This document shows positions 23,116 to 33,200 of a stretch of DNA of 64,000 bases, piece after piece. The notes beneath the pieces were generated by a model. It did no database searches, was not told the DNA's origin, and saw only the letters and a program-made list of their open reading frames with translations. A program made the translations under genes and the position numbers. Every line of letters begins with the position of its first letter. Position 1 is the stretch's first letter. Origin of the DNA: Rosa chinensis. Taxonomy: Eukaryota; Streptophyta; Magnoliopsida; Rosales; Rosaceae. Location: positions 16,784,641 to 16,848,640 of the forward strand of contig NC_037089.1 in assembly GCF_002994745.2 (NCBI RefSeq). Direction: 5' to 3'.

Positions 23116-23790
23116 GCACTAAATGAGGGGAAGGAAAAGCAATCAGCTATGGCTACCTTATTTTATTGTTTGGTTTATTAATAAACAATCTCATTGGTGA
23201 CAGATGCAACTTTTTGTCACTAATGTTTGCTATCGTGGATCACAACAGTTAATAGAATCATTTGCAATCTGTCGCTGGCCTATGGTCATGTTCTAAATAG
23301 TCAAAGAATTAGAGGGTCAGTCACCATTAGCTCAAAAGTTTTGTGGTAGTGATTGGTGGCTTGTCCATGTCATTCATGGATTAAGAAGAAATGGGCCCAA
23401 CTGATCCAAATTCACTTCTGTTTGGCACTTGGTTGTGCTACGGTTTGGCACTTGGTTGTGCTAAACCCAATGGGGAAAGAACATGTTACGTACTGCTTAA
23501 TTTTTTTAATTTTTAAAGTAGAGTACACTCTCATGTCAATCTCCTACTTATTATATCCAGATTTCCCAACTTAATAATATGATGGTACTTGGATGTTGCT
23601 GCTTGCTTGTGTTTCGTCTTTTTCAACTGAGAAAACCAACTGCAGTCTTTTCCTAAATCCTTCTAACTAATAAATATGAACCGCTACGGCTTGTTGACTC
23701 CTAGTACGACGATGACCCCCTACCTAGAAGAAATTGAGTGAAATTACTCAATTTCTTTATTATTCAACAAATTTGAGTTGACCCATGTGC
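23116..23790. other. Intergenic
   Basis: Nothing recognised. A short plus-strand frame (23353-23574) includes a local duplication of GGCACTTGGTTGTGCTA (near 23426 and 23448). Confidence 0.4.
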
Positions 23791-23810
23791 TTAAATCTTC
23801 ATCGCCGTCG

Positions 23811-24437
23811 TCATTGATCTTTAAGCATTTCCCAGATGAAACGATCAATGTCTTCGTCCTTAACATCACTGCTCTGTCCCTCTTCCTGATTCGCTGACTT
23901 CACAGAACTCGCGTTGACTTGATTGACCTCACCAGTCTCCATGCTTTGCGTAGTCGATGCTGCACTAGTAGTACCAGCTTCACTGCTTAGTGGGAAGTTG
24001 AGCTTGGCTTTCTCTCCTCGGAACTCGATCGCAGCCTTGTCATAAGCCCTGGCCGCTTCCTCCGCCGTCTTGAACGTCCCGAGCCAAACCCTCGCCGCCC
24101 GCCGCGGATCCCGAATCTCCGCAGCCCATTTCCCCCAAGGCCTCTGCCTCACTCCCCTGTACTTGCCCTTCTTGATCCTCTTCCCTTTGTCCGGCTTGCT
24201 TGGCGGGAAGAACTCGCAGCCGAGGCAGCCGTCGATCCTGCACACCTGGCACGTGTCGCCATCCGAAATTGATATCACAACCTTCTTTGTTCCACTTCCA
24301 CCTTCAACTGCTGGCCGAGAGTGTCCGCTGCTTCTGGAAGCAATGCCGCCGCCGCCGCCGCAGATGACCTGTTTAAGGGCGGAGACCATGATTGCGTGCT
24401 CCTGCTCTTTCGGCAAACCCCCGGAATGCGAGGACAT
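23811..24437 (-). CDS. AP2/ERF transcription factor, group X (ERF108-112/RRTF1-like)
   Basis: A complete 208-residue single-exon gene from the ATG at 24437 to a TGA at 23811. The AP2/ERF DNA-binding domain (about residues 92-150) has [20 protein letters not shown] and [20 protein letters not shown], with the Ala and Asp that define the ERF subfamily. Before it lies [12 protein letters not shown], the cysteine motif typical of group X. The N-terminal [11 protein letters not shown] and the acidic C terminus ([13 protein letters not shown]) also fit the group. Such factors bind GCC-box DNA in the nucleus and are often induced by stress or wounding. No stop, frameshift or missing domain is seen. 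Its promoter is duplicated. Confidence 0.95.
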   Translation of the reverse strand: MSSHSGGLPKEQEHAIMVSALKQVICGGGGGIASRSSGHSRPAVEGGSGTKKVVISISDGDTCQVCRIDGCLGCEFFPPSKPDKGKRIKKGKYRGVRQRPWGKWAAEIRDPRRAARVWLGTFKTAEEAARAYDKAAIEFRGEKAKLNFPLSSEAGTTSAASTTQSMETGEVNQVNASSVKSANQEEGQSSDVKDEDIDRFIWEMLKDQ

Positions 24438-24604
24438 TTTCGATTCTGGTGGCGACTAAGTGAAGCAGTGGAGTGCATGCACATAGAATATCAGTAGCGA
24501 CTAGTTAGTACGTGAGGAGTTTGGAATAGATTTGCTGAGTCGACGAAAAGAAACGGCGGGAGAGATTGGGTATATAATAAGGGTGAGCCAACAGTGGGGG
24601 CTGT

Positions 24605-24612
24605 CCACGTGG
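24605..24612. promoter_or_regulatory. G-box CCACGTGG, proximal copy
   Basis: The palindromic CCACGTGG matches the bZIP/bHLH G-box and ABRE core. It lies about 170 bp upstream of the ERF start codon. Confidence 0.7.
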
Positions 24613-24812
24613 TTGCCAGCTGTTAGAAGGTTTGGGCTATTGAGATAGTGGGCCCTCCGAGCAGCTGAGTTTGAGAGTGCCGCGTAAGCATTTAATATCA
24701 GTAGCGACTAACTAGTCACGTGAGGAGTTTGGAATAGATTTGCTGAGTCGATGAAGAGAAACGGCGGGAGAGATTGGGTTTATAATAAGGGTGAGCCAAC
24801 AGTGGGGGCTGT

Positions 24813-24820
24813 CCACGTGG
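24813..24820. promoter_or_regulatory. G-box CCACGTGG, distal copy
   Basis: Second copy of the palindrome, 208 bp further upstream. The distal copy also has TCACGTGA near 24716, where the proximal copy reads GTACGTGA. Confidence 0.7.
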
Positions 24821-24905
24821 TTGCCAGCTGTTAGAAGGTTTGCGCTATTGAGATGGTAGGCCCTCCGAGCAGCTGAGTTTGAGAGTGCCGCGTAAGCATT
24901 TAATC

Positions 24906-27140
24906 CGCCGCGTCCGTCACAAACTTGGCGTCGTGGCGGCCAAGTACAGTGACAGAAGAGCACCCCGGGACGTTAGAGCTGGATGTGAATTTGCTCACCA
25001 CCTTGCCAAAGGGGGTGATACCACCACTCCACAAACACTCACCGCGTGTCCAATAGTCTAATCCTGGTTTAGGATTAATATTAATACCATTAACAATATT
25101 AATAATTAATGAAGAAAGAGAAATAAAAGAACAAAACTCTCTCATCAAACGCAGCAAACCGGACTTTGCAGAGCTGGAGATAATACTCAAAATTCATAAA
25201 CTTATGTTTTGATTATTTCTCAATCAGAAACCCCACAAACCGAGAAACATATCAAACTCAGTTTTGAAATATGATTTCCCTTATGAATTTTGCAAACCAA
25301 GGATTGATCGAACACCAAAACGACCCAATTTCAATTGCAAGACTGAAAAGCGGTCTGATAGAAAACAAATTCTCTCTCTCTAGTCACTAGTTCCTTTCTC
25401 CCTACCTTCTTCACAACAAACCAGACAAACCCAATTCGCATAAATAATCCCACTAAACCCAGATTTGAGATTTGAATGTGGTGAAATAATTCATCAAAGT
25501 CATTGGCACTCTGACACCAAATAGGGAAATAAACCCAAAGTGGAATTTATTTTGGTGGAATAATTCATCTCTACCACCACAATCCGTTGAATCAACCTTC
25601 TTCCTTGAGGCTTGTTCTTGAGACTCATCTTTCTTCCCGTGGAGGATCGTTCTAGGATGAACGATGAAAGATGGAGATGAATAGTAAAATAAATAAAATA
25701 TAAAGATTTTAATAATGTTAAATGTTTTTTTCTCATTCTTAATTGATTGAGTTAAATATAGTTAACTATTGTTAGATTGTTATACACGTGTCAGCTTCAT
25801 ATATGGTGATAGTATCACCACTTAATTGTTGATAGTGAGCAAATCTGCATCCATTAGAGCTTATCGGATTTGCAAGAGACAATCCTCATCCGATTTCTTT
25901 CCAAATGTTGATTCAGCTTAACATTCCCCAGAATGTTCATCAAAGTAATACGATCGAGAGCATCCTCCTAAAGTTGAGACACGTGGAGGTCACAATTATA
26001 CAAAATGATTTCTCAAAGTATTTTTTTATAAATGATGGATCATAGTTTTTTTTTTAAAGAGAGATTTTATGTACACAATCCTAAATACCTACACACATTT
26101 ATCTACTTATTAAAATTCTTTTGCCGCAAGTAATAAACAAGAAGAACACAATCTACATGTGCCATGGTTGTCGACCCGCTCTGGTAATTCTGGCGTTGAT
26201 GGAATGATCGGGTTGTGAGGTGGTTGCTACCAATTAAGAATTTTGATGTGCGCTGTGCTTGATATGGTATTGGTGAGATTATTAAGGAAGATGAGTTTAT
26301 ACCAATTAATGGTACTAATAACAAAAAAAATGGCGAAGAGGAATTCCAATGAGATCGTTTTGAGGTTCTCGTCTTAAAGTTTCTCATCTGCAATTATGAA
26401 GACCGAAATGCTCTGATGCATTCAGAAACTTGTTTGCTTTGTATGCTAATTGATTAAGGGACACAGTAGAAATTGTTAGTTATTTGAAGCTATTTGTGAA
26501 TTCATGAATTTGATAGCCATAGGTGTCATGAAATTTGTAGAATTGAAACAATGTTCTGGCATATTGTCTCACAAGAAAGGGATGGAAGTGGAAGAGGTAT
26601 GGGTCATTTATAATTTTATATAAATAAAAAAAATTAAAGGATGGTGTATTAAACTATTAAACAATTATGATGTTGTATATATACACACTCTTTCTAAAAT
26701 TAGACTAAATCTCAGTTTAATTTTACATTCTTGCCTCGCCATAATATTTGAAAGATATATCAAGCTTTACATTCATAATTTTTTTTTTTTAAAAAAAATT
26801 TAATCATTCAGTTGATTATATAACTGACAGAACCAGTTACAGTTAAATTGGAATTGGGGATAGTGAAATGGCAAAAAAGAAATTGGATAGAATGGATAAT
26901 TAATTCCCAGGGTACTTCATTTGGAATTAAAGGGTTGTTTGGTCTCTTGGTCGGTTAGTTACCCACGTGGAAAGTCGCGTGTACAACCGCCAGCTGTTGT
27001 AAATTTAATTCCAAACGTGCTCAACGAAATTAACTGTCTAATACTATTTTTGTTTTCCTGAACCAAAGGACAAAAGTAGGGATAGTTGACTAGTTGTATT
27101 GGATGGATAGTGACCTTAAATTGGATGTTGGCATGATGAT
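24906..27140. other. Intergenic AT-rich region
   Basis: No convincing gene. Open frames at 25500-25736 and 26103-26393 (minus) are short and lack domains. There is an AATATTAAT-rich patch near 25072-25107 and CT-rich sequence near 25370-25400. Confidence 0.45.
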
Positions 27141-27148
27141 ATGTTACA

Positions 27149-27400
27149 ATGGACCCATTAACAGCTTTTGCATTAATAATGCAAAAGAAAACTGCTAGCT
27201 GTTTACAGCTTCAGCAAATGTCACATGGAACCGACCATATAAAACCAGAGGAAACCCCTCCATGGTCCTTCCCTTTTCTCCGACCAAGCAGCTTCTTCAC
27301 TCCTTACACTCCAGCCCCTCCTAAAACAATTTCTGGGTTCTTTACCCAACAACGCTCGAAGTCGGAATTGCAGCGTCGATGTAGGTCATGTGACGAGAGA
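27149..27400 (+). repeat. Uninterrupted paralogue of the 6241-6343 plus 18774-18995 segment
   Basis: It shares GCTAGCTGTTTACAGC, CACATGGAACCGACCATATAAAA and AAACAATTTCTGGGTTCTTT with the split copy, in the same order. It contains no 12.4-kb insertion, so it shows the pre-insertion arrangement. Confidence 0.65.
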
Positions 27401-27497
27401 GAGAAACAAAATTCTATAGGTAAGGAAGAAAAATCGCTCCTAATTCGGTTTATGTTCTTTGTACAATAATCTCCGTGGCACTCTTAAAGGGAATGCC

Positions 27498-28225
27498 TTA
27501 ATGTCGCATGAGAGGACTAAATCCAGGTACTTGTCTCAATCACCTCTCTTCCATGCCAGACCATGCTCTATAAGCATCGGTCCATCTCCCAGCTGCTGCA
27601 TAAATATTATGTAGTATTACATGATGTCTTGAATTTTCAGGGTCCAATTCAGAGAGCAAACCACCAATTTTCTCTCCAAATTCAACATCCCATGAATTCT
27701 ACAAGCACCCAAGTGGGCTTATACAAGGTTTACGGGGCAGTTCCCTAACAATGTCATAAGCCTCGGTCAAATTACTCGTTCTTCCTAGAAGGCCCATCAT
27801 GCAAATATGCATTGTGCTTCATTTGGGGTATCAAACCATGTTCTGCCATAGACTTCACACTGCGCCTTGCTCGACCAATCCACAATGTCCCATCCTTGAT
27901 AACTTCATCATCAAGCAAACATTCAAGGCAGCTTCACCATTCCCATTTCAAGCTGTACCCATTTATCACACTCCAAGACGTACCCACTACCTTTCTTAAC
28001 ATCAAACAGCTTTCTAGCAATCGATATGTTTCCACTTCTTAAATGCAAATCTATCATGTATTACTGATAACCAGATCTTCCTCAAAGCCCTTACGAATGA
28101 TCCTCAAAGCACTCACGAATGATGTAACCGGCCATTACATAATTAGCAAGACTGAGGCTATCAGTTGACTTGAGCACATGCAGAAACTAAATTACGAAGT
28201 GTCTCATTGTATGGTGCCAATGCCA
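27498..28225 (-). pseudogene. Pentatricopeptide repeat (PPR) gene remnant, C-terminal part
   Basis: In alternating minus-strand frames one reads: NETLRNLVSACAQVN (28160-28220); SLANYVMAGYII; SGNISIARKLFDVK; CGLVEQGA, then SMAEHGLIP; MMGLLGRTSNLTEAYDIV; VEFGEKIGGLLSELDP; and AAGRWTDAYRAWSGMEER, then LRQVPGFS. These are the PPR and E-motif phrases of plant organelle RNA-processing proteins (PLS/E class), with the typical spacing. At least two frameshifts (near 27850 and 27930-28060) and a TGA where Gly is usual (ER-stop-LRQVPG) break it. The N-terminal repeats are missing. Confidence 0.82.
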
Positions 28226-28635
28226 ATCACTATTTTTCAATCCTGAATCCGCCACTGATAATGGCATTTCACATCCTCCATATTTTCCTCTTGAAACAGT
28301 AAGAAACATGAATATTGCTGTCATATCTGTCATACAGAGTATTCAATGGAACTAAAACCTCAAGCGATGGAGCTGAAACCAACGGGTTTAGGAACATACA
28401 ATTAAAGCCTGAATTTCCTAATTAATCCAAATATCTGAATAAGAAAACTCCAAACTCAAGTACTAGAACTCAATGGAGTAAAATCAAACTCTCTCTTAGG
28501 CATCGATATACGTGGCTATATGAGGTATCTTAATCTCCTTAACAGGACGTGATTTAGTATGTATATCAGACCAAAAAAAAAAAGATTTAGTATCGTATAA
28601 AACCAAACAAGAGTTTCTTCTTGTAATATTGACTT
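28226..28635. other. Intergenic
   Basis: AT-rich and without recognisable genes; it may include diverged upstream parts of the PPR remnant. Confidence 0.4.
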
Positions 28636-28644
28636 CACCATTTT
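28636..28644. repeat. 9-bp target site duplication, left copy
   Basis: CACCATTTT precedes the terminus GAGAAAAATTCAGC and is repeated at 48390-48398. A 9-bp duplication is typical of Mutator-like elements. Confidence 0.88.
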
Positions 28645-28935
28645 GAGAAAAATTCAGCTACCGTCCCCAAACTATGTTGCCAAGGCCAATTTGATACCCG
28701 AACTCTCAAAAGTATCAATGTGATACCCAAAGACCTAAATTGGTATCAATGTGATACTTCCGTCCAAAATTTCTGACTGTGCCGTCTGTTTGCTGACGTG
28801 GCAAACACGTGGCAAAAAGAAGAAGGGCAAAATCGACTTTTTACCCTTTTTTGTTAATTTATTTTTCTTCTCTTTTCATTTCTTCTTCTTCTTCTTCTTC
28901 TTCTTCTTCTGCTTCTTCTTCTTCTTCTTCTGGGG
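28645..28935 (+). repeat. Left terminal inverted repeat of the MULE
   Basis: It pairs with about 48095-48389. It contains GATACCCGAACTCTCAAAAG and TGCTGACGTGGCAAACACG and then runs into a CTT microsatellite (28880-28930). Confidence 0.85.
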
Positions 28936-29017
28936 TTTTCTTCTAGCCCAAGACCACTCCGATGACGATGGTGACTCTCTCCCAAGAAATCAAAGAAAAA
29001 TAGCTTCTTCTTCTTCT

Positions 29018-29022
29018 TCTTC
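29018..29022. repeat. Target site duplication TCTTC, left copy
   Basis: TCTTC precedes the LTR start. It lies in a CTT repeat, so the match is weaker evidence than usual, but the same five bases follow the right LTR at 46778-46782. Confidence 0.7.
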
Positions 29023-30206
29023 TGTTTGGACCTGAATTTAGCCACTCCGATGTAAGGCCATTTGGGGAGTTGGCCGAGAAGACATTGAGTGATACAACTG
29101 AGCTGAAGGTGTCGTTTGACCAAGGTAAAGTTTTTGAATCATATGACTAAGAAGAGTGTGTCGTTCAGCCATTTGGCCGAGATTTGAGACTTTGGATCGG
29201 CCGACCTAAAATTAATAAAATGGGCCATACAGCCATACCTTTAGACAAACCAGGTGAAAAATGGGTGAATGCGCAAATAGGTCAAGAGAAGGATTAGCTC
29301 GGCCAAGCCCAAACAATAAATTCGGTCGAGAGGTCATTCATGGAAGGAATTCTCACAAGGAAGGAGTTCAAATCAATTATGGATTTCGATTGTGAAGATT
29401 TCAGATATCAACCAAGTCAGGATTTTATGAGACGAATCAATCCTAGAAGGAAGGAGAATCCTACTTCAATGCCACGTCTTGGAGGACAAGTTAGCTAGGG
29501 TTTTGACTTGTATATATAGCACATTGTAACTCATTGTAAAAGGTCCTGCACCACACAAACAAATCAATATACAACTTTTACACAAACTTCTCTCTTACTA
29601 TCTCATAGGTACTTTGCCTTCGATTCAACTTTCATAACTTGTTTTTCATTTTTAGTTTCTTACTTTTATTTCAGTCGTTACATTCAAGCACTTTACTTTC
29701 TTGTCTATTTATTTTATATGGACTTTACTTTTCGGACTTAGGAGTAGTTCGTAACGTAGAATTATCATCCATTGATCTCTTTCGGCCAGTCCGGATTGGA
29801 TTGATGCGATTCACCGTTCACACACATATCATCTCACAACGTTTTGACAACCAAATCCACTTCACCCTCGTCTTCACTGTGATTTGCGAATACCTTCACC
29901 CAATAGGTCTCTCGCTTGTCACCCGAACCTTTGAGTTTACCCAAGAAGTGAACGTGATAGAAGATCCCGGTCAGGATTGACGCCTAACCAAAGTCCTTGC
30001 AACAGAGGCATCAGAACCTAACGGCCGAGACGGTTCCTTCCTCGGCCAACAATCATTTGATAAGAAGTCAGATACAAGTGCAAATCAGATCTAAACCTCG
30101 CTTGGCCATTCGACTGCGAGTTGGCACGCCCGCGCAATTTCAGAAGGACGATTCAACCACAGGTCCCTCGGCCCTCACTTCGGCCGAGACGATTTTGAGG
30201 CAAATA
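29023..30206 (+). repeat. 5' LTR of element 2
   Basis: Starts TGTTTGGACC and ends GAGGCAAATA; the other LTR ends in CA, so the final dinucleotide has mutated here. TATATATAGC at 29511-29520 is a candidate TATA box, and AACTCATTGTAAAAGG follows. The 113-codon open frame at 29639-29980 recurs in both LTRs and is not a gene. Confidence 0.94.
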
Positions 30207-30211
30207 TCTTT

Positions 30212-30228
30212 TGGCACGCCCAGTGGGA
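30212..30228 (+). other. Primer-binding site of element 2
   Basis: TGGCACGCCCAGTGGGA begins five bases after the LTR. It starts with TGG as a tRNA 3' end requires. The tRNA was not identified. Confidence 0.7.
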
Positions 30229-30253
30229 CAAAACACTAAGACGTCATTTTTGG

Positions 30254-33200
30254 ATGCACCCCAATCCATACTTAAAATACCGGGGAAATACTTGTCTTAA
30301 GTGTAACGAAGTCGGCCATACCTCGGCCGAGTGTCCGAAGCGAAAGTATACAAGAACAACTTCAGCCATGAGTAGTGGACCAGGGACGTCAGGTAGTGTG
30401 ACACCATCACGTACCTCAACCCCGGTCACGGCTGGTCATGGAACTACGGCCGCAACCCAGGCTGTCCTAGGGGCTACCAACACCTCAACCATAGGAATGT
30501 CAAGTATGGCCATGATCGTACCAAGCATTCAGACCGAATCTACGTCTGTGACACCATTTGGAATGCCTTCCGGACAAATGGCTCTTTCACATCAAAACTC
30601 ATCACAGTCTGGACAAAACCAATGGGGGATTTATCCAAATTTCAACCCTTCGGCCGAGGAGATAACTCGAATGATGGCTGACGAGTCTAGGAGGACTGTC
30701 CATGAGTTGAGGCTCTCAGTAGATGGTTTGGGTCGAGACTTGGCAGCAAGCATCAACAGTAACACTAGTACCCAAATGGGAAATCTCAATAACACCCTGC
30801 TCCTCATCTACCAACAATTGTTGGCTAACGGGAATAATGGAGCGCACGAAATCGTGGGACATCAGCATAACATACAAGCTCAAATCCAACCCAACCAAGT
30901 CAACATGGCTGCTCCAAACCAGATGAATATGCAACAGCAGCCAAGGATGCCAAATATGCAACAGCAGCCAAGGATGCCGTATCCGCTTTATGGCATGCCA
31001 CCTGAAATGGGATTCGGCCAAGGATTCATCCCTCAGCCGAACCAAGTAAACAACAATGTGGCTCAAAACCATCAGCAGAACAATCATCAAGGAGGAGGTC
31101 AAGACCGACCGGTTCGGCTCAATGAGTTTCAAAATTTAGTTGAAGATCTTATGGGAGTCTTACCAAGACGGGTGGAGAGACCAAGTTATGCTAAACCGTA
31201 TCCTGCATATATTGATACCATCCCGTACCCAGCAGGATATCGCATTCCCTTATTCACATTGTTCTCTGGAGATGCATATCAATCCACTGTAGAACACATT
31301 GGCCGATTCACGGCCCAGTGCGGAGAGGCTAGCTCTGACGACAACAAGCTAAGGCTATTCGTCCACTCCCTCACGGGACTAGTCTTCACTTGGTTCATCA
31401 ATCTCCCGCCCAACTCGGTCAATAATTGGAGGGAAATGGAACGAGCTTTCCATGACCAATATTATCGAGCGCAACAAGAGATTAGGTTGGCTGACCTGGC
31501 CAAGACGTCGCAGATGAGTCATGAGACTGCACAAGAATACTTAAGCCGCTTCAAACTAGCTAGAGCACGATGCCGAGTAAGATTGCCTGAATCAGAGTTC
31601 GTAGATATGGCTGTAGCTGGCTTGAGCTTCAAATTCAGAGAACATTTTGAGGGTGTTACCTTCAATGACCTATTCGAGCTCGAGACAAGGATCGATCGGT
31701 ATGATGCCATTTTGAGGGATGAAGCTCAAAAGCGGGCAGCATCAAAGGGTACGTATTACAAGAATCAGGCCGTTAATGCGGTTGACAGATTTGGATTGGA
31801 TTTAAACGAGGACTCGGTTGAAGTGGATTCGGCCGAAATGGTGATTAAGCAACCCCGTGTGTGCAAAGCTTTGGAACGGGTTGACCCAAAACAAACCAAA
31901 CCACCACCAGCCCAAAGCACAAGCACAACAAAAACTAATGCACGTACTTACACTTTCAATATAGCTAAAGCCGATTTGATCTTTGATCAACTCTTGGCCG
32001 AGAAGATGATTCAACTTTCTTTCGGCCATATACTCCCCAAGGCCGAAGAAATCAAGGGGAATACTTTTTGCAAGTATCATAATTCATGGAAGCATGCAAC
32101 TAACAATTGTGTTATTTTTCGTGATATGATACAGGATCTCATTGACGCAGGAACTCTCAAGTTCCCTGAAAGTAAGCCAGCAATGAAGGTTGACACCAAC
32201 CCGTTTCCTGAAGCTCAAGTGAACATGGTGTATGTCAGAGTCCCCAAGGATGGGGATGCTCCAAGGAAAATGGTAGATGATAGCAAGACTACTGATAAGC
32301 TCCAATCATTGGTCCAGCCAACGGCCGAAGGACTTACTATTGGGAGTATCAAGCTTGAGCCACCAAAAGTAGCTGTTCTATGCACTCGGTGCCAGGAAGA
32401 AGTCATGCTTGAAAGGGTTTTAAAACTCCAGAGGCCAGAGCAGGTTGGTAACAGGGGTTTTAAAACTTCTAATTCGACTCAAAAAGCCGAGAGTGCACCA
32501 ACAGGAACCAAAATAGGGAATACGCCCGAACAGGTGCATTCCAGAGTAGAACCTCGGGACAAAGGAATTATCTTGGCCGAAGTAGGTAAGGCCGAGGCTG
32601 ACAAACAGAGATTCAGGTCTCAGGTTACCACAAAGCGACCATTGACCCCAGATGCATCGGACAAGTATGGTTCGCACAGTCCAAGGGAAAATTCGAAGGG
32701 TGTGTTTCATCGTCTTGATAAACCGGACGGAAGATTCTCAGAGAGGGAGCCAGTTAGGCGGCGCCTAAACTTTGATCGGCCATTTTATGATGAAGAATAT
32801 TACTGCCGAAATGAGAGGGACAAAAAGAGATATCATAGAGACGAGGGTTGTAGCCGTGGTAGCTATGACCATGATGGAAACCCCCGTCCACTAAGGACTT
32901 TCAAGCCTCCTTTGGTTTCTGATAACCGTTGGTACGGCCGTGTTTCAAGGGACCAGCCAATTGCCCCCATGACGAAAACACAATTGAGAAGACAGCAAAG
33001 GCAAGTAGCCGAGGCTAAGAAAGCCCGACTGAGCGAGACAACCAGAACTTCACCTCCGCGACCCGTTAAAAGGTCTGGATACGAAACGGCACCGAGAAGG
33101 TTTAGAACATACGTGAAAAAGAGCACTGATCCTCCTGTGGATAAATCCACTCGGGATACTGAAGACATGCAAATCGACTCAAGCAGAAAGGGGGTATTGA

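Larger units (their letters stand above)
24487..24905 (-). repeat. Tandem duplication of the ERF promoter, two copies of about 208 bp
   Basis: Copy 1 (24487-24693) and copy 2 (24694 to about 24905) are nearly identical and differ by scattered substitutions and one base in length. Each carries a TATA-like TATAATAAGGG-flanked element (minus-strand CCCTTATTATA) and the palindrome CCACGTGG. The gene-proximal copy keeps the position expected of the working core promoter, about 135 bp before the ATG. Confidence 0.93.

Noticed and set aside
28751..29123. Phe-rich and Arg-rich frames
   Set aside because: Both are translations of the CTT/AAG microsatellite in the MULE terminus.
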